A stretch of 64,000 nucleotides of DNA from Aralia elata. Taxonomy: Eukaryota; Streptophyta; Magnoliopsida; Apiales; Araliaceae. Positions 56,503 through 64,000 of this stretch are shown here, piece after piece. The notes below the pieces were generated by a model. The model did no database searches, had not been told where the DNA came from, and worked only from the letters and a program-made list of their open reading frames with translations. The DNA lies in contig CM068383.1 in NCBI GenBank assembly GCA_034770075.1, positions 9,203,778 through 9,267,777 of the forward strand, written 5' to 3'. A program made the position numbers and the translations under genes. Numbering within the stretch: position 1 is the first letter of the stretch; each line of letters begins with the position of its first letter.

Positions 56503-58886
56503 GTTGGTATCAGAGCTGTAGGTTATAAACCTTAGGTAAAGGTACCTTAGGCTATAACCGAAGTGAAAATGACGGAGATAGTATAGAAATAAACTCAGAT
56601 AGAGTTTAATTGATAATAAATTTTGAGAATTCATGAAAAATGAGTTAAAATAATATACGAAAATTTAAAGAAGGATCTCAAAGAGCTATAAAAAGAGCTA
56701 TAAAATAATAAAAATAAAGAGGATCAGGGAACTCTTGACTCGAATTATAGAAATTCAAAGAGATAATGATAAATATAAGCTGAGAAGTATAAATGAAATT
56801 ATAAAATAACATAATTATAGAGAAGAATAAGAAGATTGTAGGATGAAAGGATCATAGAGTAAGGAAAATTGTGATATAAAACGATTGTAAAATAAAATAA
56901 TGATGTGATCGGATTAGATTGTGGAATGATAGATGATCTGTTAAATGATTGAAAAGTTATAGCCTGATACTATAAAGAGAAGGTACTGTGAGATAGTACG
57001 AGGTAAACTAAGAAAGAGTTGTAAATGATGAAATACGGATTAAAGAACATTCGTATTGAGTAAAGAGAAAACTAGGATTTTGTGGGATTTTAATTGAGGA
57101 CTCATGTGATAGCTGAGTTGTACAAACCTTTGTATGGACAGAGGTTTTGTGCTTGGTTTAACGGTCACTTAGTTTATCCCATTGATAATCGTTGAAATGT
57201 TGGTGTCGCGCTATCAATATCTATATAGTGAGAAAGTGATTCTTTTCTCATGTGTATATGTGATCGCTAGAGAATATTAAAATAGGTGCGAGTTCTTGAA
57301 ACTCATGTTTATCGTAAGTTTGTGACTCATAATCATATGATATGTTTTGAGCCCCTAAGCGTATGGACAGTCCCTGATTTATTCTTCGACTACGTATTAG
57401 ACAAGTTCCTAACTCATATTATTGTGCTAAGTTCTTGAAATCGTAATATGTGGTAAGTTCAATGAATTGTGTTTAGGATATAGAGTCATAGAAGGACAAT
57501 AAAGAATTTTCAATAAATGATAAGCCTTAGCTAGATTGGAAGCAAACAGAATTATTAATTAATACAGAATTGAGAAAATTGTAATGATGAGGGAATATGG
57601 ATATTCTAAATCTTCTAGCAATGCTAGATTTCAAAATTTCTTAACATTGTGCGTATATTGTATTTCGGTACCCTTGAAAATATTGGTTCAATTGTGGAAC
57701 TATTGAATCTTAAAAAAATATTGTTGTTCATACGTCTATGCTAATTGTCTCGGCTAAGAAAAAAATAATTTGAAAATATCAAAATATATTTGTAAAACGT
57801 CAACACACCATGAGGTGTGGTTATAACAAAATGACAGAATCATCAACGTACTGTTGAGACAGTGCGGTATCATGAAGTCATAAAATAATTTTTGGTTTTC
57901 TTTAAACTATGTAAATATATCAGTCAATGCCATTACTTCGGCTAGGCACGTTTAACAAGAAATGATAAAAATTGAAAATTTATTTGCACGTATGTGCTTT
58001 TGAAAAGTTTTGAGCTGATAGATATCTTAAAGTTCCGATTGATATAGCTGTTTGGAAATTTAAGTCTACGCTACTTGATTTGGCTAGACAGATGTTGATA
58101 TAGGTTTGTGGAATCCATACCTTTCTGTGAAAGCTAAACCAAATCAAATTGTTTTGGTGCGGATTCAGATGTTGAAAAATTGAGGTGAACAACCTTATAT
58201 AGTCGTTATAATGTACTACGTTTATGCACGACGTAGTGGTGCGATAGGCTGATCACCTAGAGTACTGGAATAGAATGTTTATAGTTTGTGTGATTGTGAA
58301 ACTTTCTGTTAAACCTAATGATGAGTTCAAGGTCTTAAGACCCCTCAGCTAGATTCGAAAATGTTTTTCTTAAAGGAATCTTTTTCATTCCTAAATATTC
58401 ATACTGCCTCACAATTATTGAAGACTCTTGAAAGTTATTCTATTCTTTTGAAAGTGGATGTTAGAAAGGGGTGATTCTATCTTGACAAATCGAATGAATG
58501 AAGAATTAGTGAGTTGAAATTTTGAGAACGAAATTCTTAGAAGAAAGGATGAATGCGATATTCCGAATAATTATGAATTTAGTAAACGATGATATTGAGC
58601 TATTATGACGATTGTGACATATAATGATCCTTAAAAAGGAAGTTGAGGAAGTAATGGATGTCTGATACTCAAAAATATGATTGAATTTAATAAGGGTTAT
58701 GAAATAAATCCTATAAGAACTTGTTAAGAAAATGAATTTAATAGGTGATATAACATCTATAAGTGGAAATGAAATAGTACGTTAAAATTATTCAACGATA
58801 AGTTACGAGGAAGGATAGACGTAAATGGAGTAAGGAGATTTCGGTAATTGTGATTCCGAGGACGGAATCCTTATAAGAGGAAAAAA
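56503..58886 (+). other. Internal region of the large non-autonomous element
   Basis: Holds the primer-binding site and then about 2.3 kb without an ORF above 70 codons or a known domain. The stretch 57925-58370 resembles 48470-48830, part of an LTR of another family: GATGCCATTTGTTTCGGCTAGACA-like, AGGCTGATCACCTAGA and GTTCAAGGTCTTA(A/T)GACC occur in the same order. The last bases, TTGAGAACGAAATTCTTAGA (58522) and GGACGGAATCC before the polypurine tract, resemble the usual 3' end of chromovirus internal regions. Confidence 0.7.
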
Positions 58887-59036
58887 TGTGATAACCCGGA
58901 TTTCGAAAAATATTAAAATAAGAATTTAATATATAAAATTCTTATTGTGTGACGTAATAAGTTTGAATGAATAAAATATATATTTGTCATATATATTTAT
59001 GTGATTTACGTGATAAAGTGAATGTGTATAAAGGTA

Positions 59037-59075
<39 letters not shown>

Positions 59076-59972
59076 GAACGAAAAGAATTAATAGTTAATT
59101 AAACTATTAAAGTAGTTAGTTTGAGTTAAAATACAAATTGAAATATGAAAGTGAAGTAAAATAATTGATTGATTTGAATATTAAGCCTTAAACGACAATA
59201 GAGAAATTATGAATTAAATTCCATAAAAGAGAAGGATAATTCGTTTGATTAAAATAGCGACTTAACATATGAGAATGAGGAAGTTAATTAAAATTATTAT
59301 TTTAATATATTACAAATAAGTGTAATATATTTACGTAGCGGCTTAATATATTATGCCAAATGAATATAAATTGAATATGGAATGAGACAATTAGTTTACT
59401 ATTTGAAGACTTGCGAATTAAAATACTCGTTTTAATTAACTTTATAAAGAAAGTGATTTTTAGTTGGCAATGAGAATTTCGTTATTATTTAATTGTAACA
59501 TATAATAGCATAATATTTAATATTATACTAATTAGATGTGAATGAAAAATATGAGGTGAGGGACCAATATATATAAATATTGGTGTCAAGAGTTATAAAT
59601 TAAATTAATAATGAATTTATGGTTTAATGTGCGAGTTAAATAAATTGTATTGAAACAATTTATGGAAGGAAAAATATAATTAAATTTAACTTTAACTTTA
59701 TACAATTAGTTGTATAAGTTAAATGGGTGAATTAGAAGAATTAATAATTAAAAATTTATTATATCAATTAATTGATTTATTTTACGAAAAATGTTAAATT
59801 AATTGTGGATTAATTCCATAATTAGTGGGATAACTTTTATACATAAGTATAAATGTATAAATACCCAAGTTTGATTAATAATTTATGGGAATAAATTTTA
59901 TTACAATACATGAATTAATTTGTGGGGGAAATAATATATTATATAATGTAATATATTATACATGATGTACAG

Positions 59973-60034
<62 letters not shown>

Positions 60035-62298
60035 TGTGGTCATGCTGGGATTTGTTTTTGTGTGCTGAGTCACCTTGGCATAGCAGGATGTGTAAGCTTA
60101 TAAGTTCATTGAAAGTGCACCAGGCATATAGCTATTAAATAAGATAGTAAGCTAAGCTCTACTTGATGTGTTAGAAAAAAAAACGAAGAAGCTTGTTAAA
60201 CAAAGAATATACCAACTATCCCTTTACCCATCCCATTTTCGTTTGTTCTAGAACGAAATAAATAAATAAATAAAATTTCTCTTCGTTCGAAAACCTTACC
60301 AATTGAAGGCAAGTAAGAAAAGAAGGGTTCTAGTTGGGAAAGTAATCAAGTGCAGAGCATATGAATAAAACATTCAATTCAGCCCATAAGCAAGGATCGA
60401 AGCAAATTTCAATCAAAAAGGTATATAAACTCTTCCTTCTCTAAATTTATAGAATTAGTTAAGTTTAATTAGAAAACTTGGTTGTGGGAGGATTGAATTA
60501 TGGAACCATGAAGGGTTCGGAGGTATAAGGATGAAAATTGAATGAAAAATTGAATGTTAAACATGTTCCAATGTCTATAAATTCTGAAAATTTAAGCTTT
60601 GCACAGAGTATGCTTGATAAAATGCCTCTAAGAGGCTGTGATGCTTAAAAATTAGAAATTTGATAATGTTGTGGGTATGGTATCATAGATATATCTAATA
60701 TGATATAAATCAAGTTGATTAGGTGATTTAAAGTGAGTTTAAAAACAAGTTTATGAAGATTGAATCAATTTTGGTTCGGTTGAAAACTGCTATAACAGGG
60801 CAGTTTCGAAGCTTTGAAAAACCTGTTTAAAAGGTCCGTTTTGGTGAGGTTATATTTTTATAAAATAGTATACTATACCCTCTACAACATATTCAAATTT
60901 GGTTTCAATTGGATGTGTGAGTTGTGGGATAAAAATTGACAAAGTGGGCTGGTTGAGAAGGTTGGCTGCAGCTGCAGCGTGTAGCGAGCTGCAGTTGCGC
61001 TGTGATAAGTCGTCCCCCGGCGTTTCAACTATGTTTTTGGCACGAAGCATGATGCGAGGAAAATAAATGATTTAAAATTTATAAAACTAAAATATTTTAA
61101 GTTAATTAACTTATAATATTATTTGTTAATCTTATAAATTTAGTAAAATGAGAAATAAGTTATTTAAGCTTGAAAATACAAGTTTTAATTGAGATTCTTA
61201 CTGCGCGTATATATTGAAATATATAATACGCTTTATAAATAATAAGAAGAGTAATATAAACGAATTACCCATATTGGATATATTGTTTTGGATTTAAATC
61301 AAAGTTAATATCATATGTATTCGTTCAGTTATGTAATAATCATATGTATGATACATAGTTATTATACGAAGTATTAACACTTCGAGTATGTGAATTTGGA
61401 TAGAACCGGTAGTGTTTTCTTGTGAAGATTATACAAGAATAATTGAAGATTAAACGAGGTAAACCGACGAATGAAATGGTGCAAGGATGCTTGAAGAGCA
61501 TATAATAAGTTCCGTAATCCAAGGCAAGTTCTTACAGTAATTTACAAACTTGTTGCTATGTGAAAGATATATGATAAAATGTGTTAAATCATGAGTATGT
61601 GATAGTTAATGAAATTTGTTATTATATGTGAACAAGTTGAGTATATAAATGGTACGTGATTATAATTGAAGTTGTTGATTGATGAATTCTAATAACTGTG
61701 GATTGTTAAAGGAAAATGCACAACATCTAAAGTATATATTCAGTGCACATCATGAAATGCATGTTACACAAATACATATAAAGAATGTGTGCTATGTGAA
61801 GCATGCAATGTGTTAATTGTTAGACTTGATGGGCGATCGTGCTCATTCTTGCAAATAACTTATTTGCAGATTGAGGGATGAACTATCAGATTGAGGGATG
61901 AACTATCGGATGATTATGAACTTATTAAATTACAACGATGAGACTTAGTCAGATATTCAAAGTTGAATTTTATATTCATAATTGACATCTGAGATAAAAC
62001 ATAATATATATGAAAATGATAAGTGATGATGAATTCTAAAGGTTGCGAATTCTGGAATTGAGAAAAAATTAAAATAGCTAGATTTTAAAAGTTATTCTGT
62101 TATTGACGGTTATGTACAGTAAGAATAGTGTAGGATGGTGACGAAAATTCAAGATATGAAAGAAAATCATAAAAGTTTTAAATTTATCCACATTTTTTAT
62201 TGATTATATCATTGATTAATGATGTAAAGTTAGAATATGATTGATTGTTAACGACTAAAGTCGGGAGTGAAAATTGTCCTGATTTTGGGGTCGTTACA
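58887..62298 (+). repeat. 3' LTR of the large non-autonomous element
   Basis: Matches 52834-56502 with many single-base changes. It lacks about 270 bases (corresponding to about 55830-56110) next to a duplicated ATTGAGGGATGAACTATC near 61870, and has longer TA runs (59038-59071 and 59977-60032). Confidence 0.92.
59975..60032. repeat. Expanded TA microsatellite in the right LARD LTR
   Basis: About 28 TA units, against about nine at the matching place in the left LTR (53879-53897). Confidence 0.9.
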
Positions 62299-64000
62299 GC
62301 GCGCGGCAAGGGTGTAGGGCGATAGAGAGTTGTCGTCGGTATTGAGTCATTCTTGATGGGATTACTCTTAACGGCACTGCCGTCGAGAATGGCTCTTTAT
62401 TTAATCAGTACTAGTTTAATTTTTCAGCTTATTCTGTTTCTTCCCCCGCACAAAATTCTTCCTTTCTCTATTCCTCCTGTCGTCATCGTGAGTAGCTCAT
62501 CGTCGCCCTTCTTCTGATTCTCGTCGTCGCCATGATCCACAGTCCCCGTCGCCGCCTCCCTCGAGCTTGGTAAGTTTCCCAATTCAAATTTCCCCCTAAA
62601 TATAACCCTAATTCATCCCCCAATTCTAATTCAATTTTTCTTTGCATCTGTGTATATATGTTATTTTTGAAATCTAACAATTTTTTAGTGTGAGACTGTG
62701 AAGGTGCTGGAAAATTTGGGAAATTGTTTAGGTGGTTTCGATTATGCATATGTATTTGCTATACTTTGCCTTTCATAATTTATAGTGGAACTTTTACTTG
62801 CCAATCTAAAATAGAAATGGAACAAATGTTTTGGCAATCCAGAATAGAAGAGGTACAATCATAATTTATCATGTGATGAAGGTTCTGGTTTTTGGTTGTT
62901 CTTTTTTTTCTAATCTTGAATCTAGTTATTTTTATAATAATTGTGACTTCCAATTTTTAACCCACTTGTTCTAATTTTGCGTTTTAATCACAATGGATTC
63001 ATATTATTATGTTTAAAGACTTGGGATAAGAGCTAAAATTAGCATTGAGTTACATCTATCGAATATATTGCTTTCTCAATATAAATTACCATGTCTTTGT
63101 TTCCATTTTGTTGCTTAATTGAAATGGTGGATTGATATGTATTTATAAGTGTGATCTATTTTTCACTAAACCAAATATAACCGGGTCTGTATAAGATTAT
63201 TGCGAACAGTAAGATTATTTTATCGGTGCTTCAGCATTGTGTTATTCTAAATATGTTATGGAGGATTATTTAATGTGTAGTCTCTTTGATTTTGTATACT
63301 CATGAGAATCGATGAATTATTTTCTTTTACACTGAGTTTATTAAGATGCCTTGGCTGGTGTTTTCGCTTTATTGGTTGGTAACTTAAAATAGGTTATTGA
63401 TGTTTCCATTTTGTTATACTTTTGGCAAAATGAGATCTATCTGCGACTCTAATGTGTCTTTTGTTGTTTTGTTGGTAGATTCTTTTGACTAAGGACTTAT
63501 TTCAATTGTTGATTCCCTTCCTTGTACATGATTTTGGGCATGTTATATGTTAGATGTAGATTGCAATTTATTCTTCCTGTCTTTTTTCTTTTCTTTTTTT
63601 TTGTGACTTGACCTTGTACCACATTTTTTTTTCTCTTTAGCTAAGAGTTAAGAGTTATTCAGTTTAACAAGTGAATGTATTTTCTGTTTTCAAATATTCT
63701 TTTTAGCCAAACAATTTCTTACATTAAAGATGAAGTCGAACATCGAGGATCGCTTTCAATAATTTATGACATATTAGACTTGTCTGAAATTTTTTAGTGA
63801 ATGTGGTATCTACTTTTCTCCATAGCTAAGCTGAGCTCATATATTTATATGCCTTTATGCAATTCTTATCTACTCATGTGTTTATGTTGATCTTTGAATA
63901 GCGATGTTATTGTATATAATATACTATGGCTCATAAATGGTGGTCAAGCTAGTATTCCTTTTGTTTTAGGAAAAGAGTCTAATTTCATATGTGCATATTT
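62299..64000 (+). other. Right edge: leader and intron region of the probable third CACTA
   Basis: Begins with subterminal-like words, then a CT-rich leader and a possible splice donor at CTTGGTAAGTT (about 62569). Its 63070-63600 matches 43220-43760. No ORF is convincing within the window. The frame at 62749-62483 on the - strand is a shadow of the CT-rich leader. Confidence 0.55.

Larger units (their letters stand above)
52834..62298 (+). mobile_element. Large non-autonomous LTR element (LARD-like), 9465 bp
   Basis: LTRs 52834-56502 (3669 bp) and 58887-62298 (3412 bp) begin TGTGAT(G/A)ACCCGRATTT and end GGGTCGTTACA. The primer-binding site TGGTATCAGAGC (56505-56516) and the polypurine tract AAGAGGAAAAAA (58875-58886) are in place, so the element reads on +. 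Flanks are GCGAG (52829-52833) and GCGCG (62299-62303), a target duplication with one change. The 2.4 kb internal part has no gag or pol frames. LTR ends and polypurine tract are of chromovirus type, so a chromovirus probably mobilised it (inference). Confidence 0.9.
52680..64000 (+). mobile_element. Probable third CACTA transposon, left part, split by a large LTR element
   Basis: At 52680 CACTCCAAAAAAAGG begins within the gag frame. Subterminal-like words ATCGACGGGCTAATCGTCGC and AATGGCGACGACATTGCC follow up to 52833. After the LTR element (52834-62298) the sequence goes on with similar words (GGCACTGCCGTCGAGAATGG, 62370 region) and a leader with CCGTCGCCGCCTCCC (62545). The piece at 63070-63600 matches 43220-43760 of the inner CACTA closely. 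The terminus is less canonical than CACTACAAG and the right end is outside the window, hence moderate confidence. Confidence 0.6.

Noticed and set aside
1..64000. Integrated plant pararetrovirus sequence
   Set aside because: No movement-protein or caulimovirus-type coat features were seen; every reverse transcriptase here is followed by an integrase and flanked by LTRs.

Overview
The window is plant nuclear DNA, almost certainly from a eudicot. It is AT-rich and consists mostly of transposable elements stacked inside one another, with spliced gene remnants of plant type. The families present are Athila-like and Tat-like Ty3/gypsy elements, chromovirus-like LTRs, a small Copia derivative, several CACTA (En/Spm) transposons and foldback MITEs. 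No bacterial or organellar genes, rRNA, tRNA or CRISPR were seen. An asterid host is possible, but the sequence alone does not fix the species.

Layout, left to right. (1) 1-5582: a young non-autonomous LTR retrotransposon on the + strand. Its first 81 bases lie outside the window, and its only protein is a gag-derived ORF. (2) 5583-12118: host DNA with foldback MITEs sitting in TA microsatellites, and a broken CER1-like wax-alkane gene (7762-12062). (3) 12119-36160: a Tat-type Ty3/gypsy element on the - strand, with target duplication ATATA inside a microsatellite. A spliced antisense ORF near its 3' end was hit by a small Copia-type element (15124-16294). Its integrase gene was hit by an Athila-type element (17344-30715, duplication CCCCA). 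That element's own 5' LTR then received a 2.9 kb solo LTR (26662-29568, duplication GTAAA). (4) 36161-40723: host DNA with the best candidate for an intact host gene, a two-exon reading frame for a 134-residue basic protein (38424-40009). (5) 40724-50578: an LTR fragment, an unclassified stretch, and a CACTA element (up to 50578). The TNP2 transposase gene of that CACTA was hit by a second CACTA (42725-46363, duplication AAG), and its second gene is split by another LTR fragment. (6) 50579-52679: chromovirus remnants in the unusual order integrase end, LTR, primer-binding site, gag start. (7) 52680-64000: the beginning of a probable third CACTA, split by a 9.5 kb non-coding LTR element with about 3.5 kb LTRs (52834-62298).

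Every recognised transposon gene except the short gag ORF of the first element is visibly damaged by stops, frameshifts or insertions. The nested target duplications give a relative order of insertion. The main points of interest are the TA-microsatellite MITEs that share GCGACGG motifs with the CACTA ends, the antisense ORF of the Tat element, the pol-LTR-gag arrangement, the LTR module found inside the internal part of the large non-autonomous element, and the unrecognised two-exon host gene.
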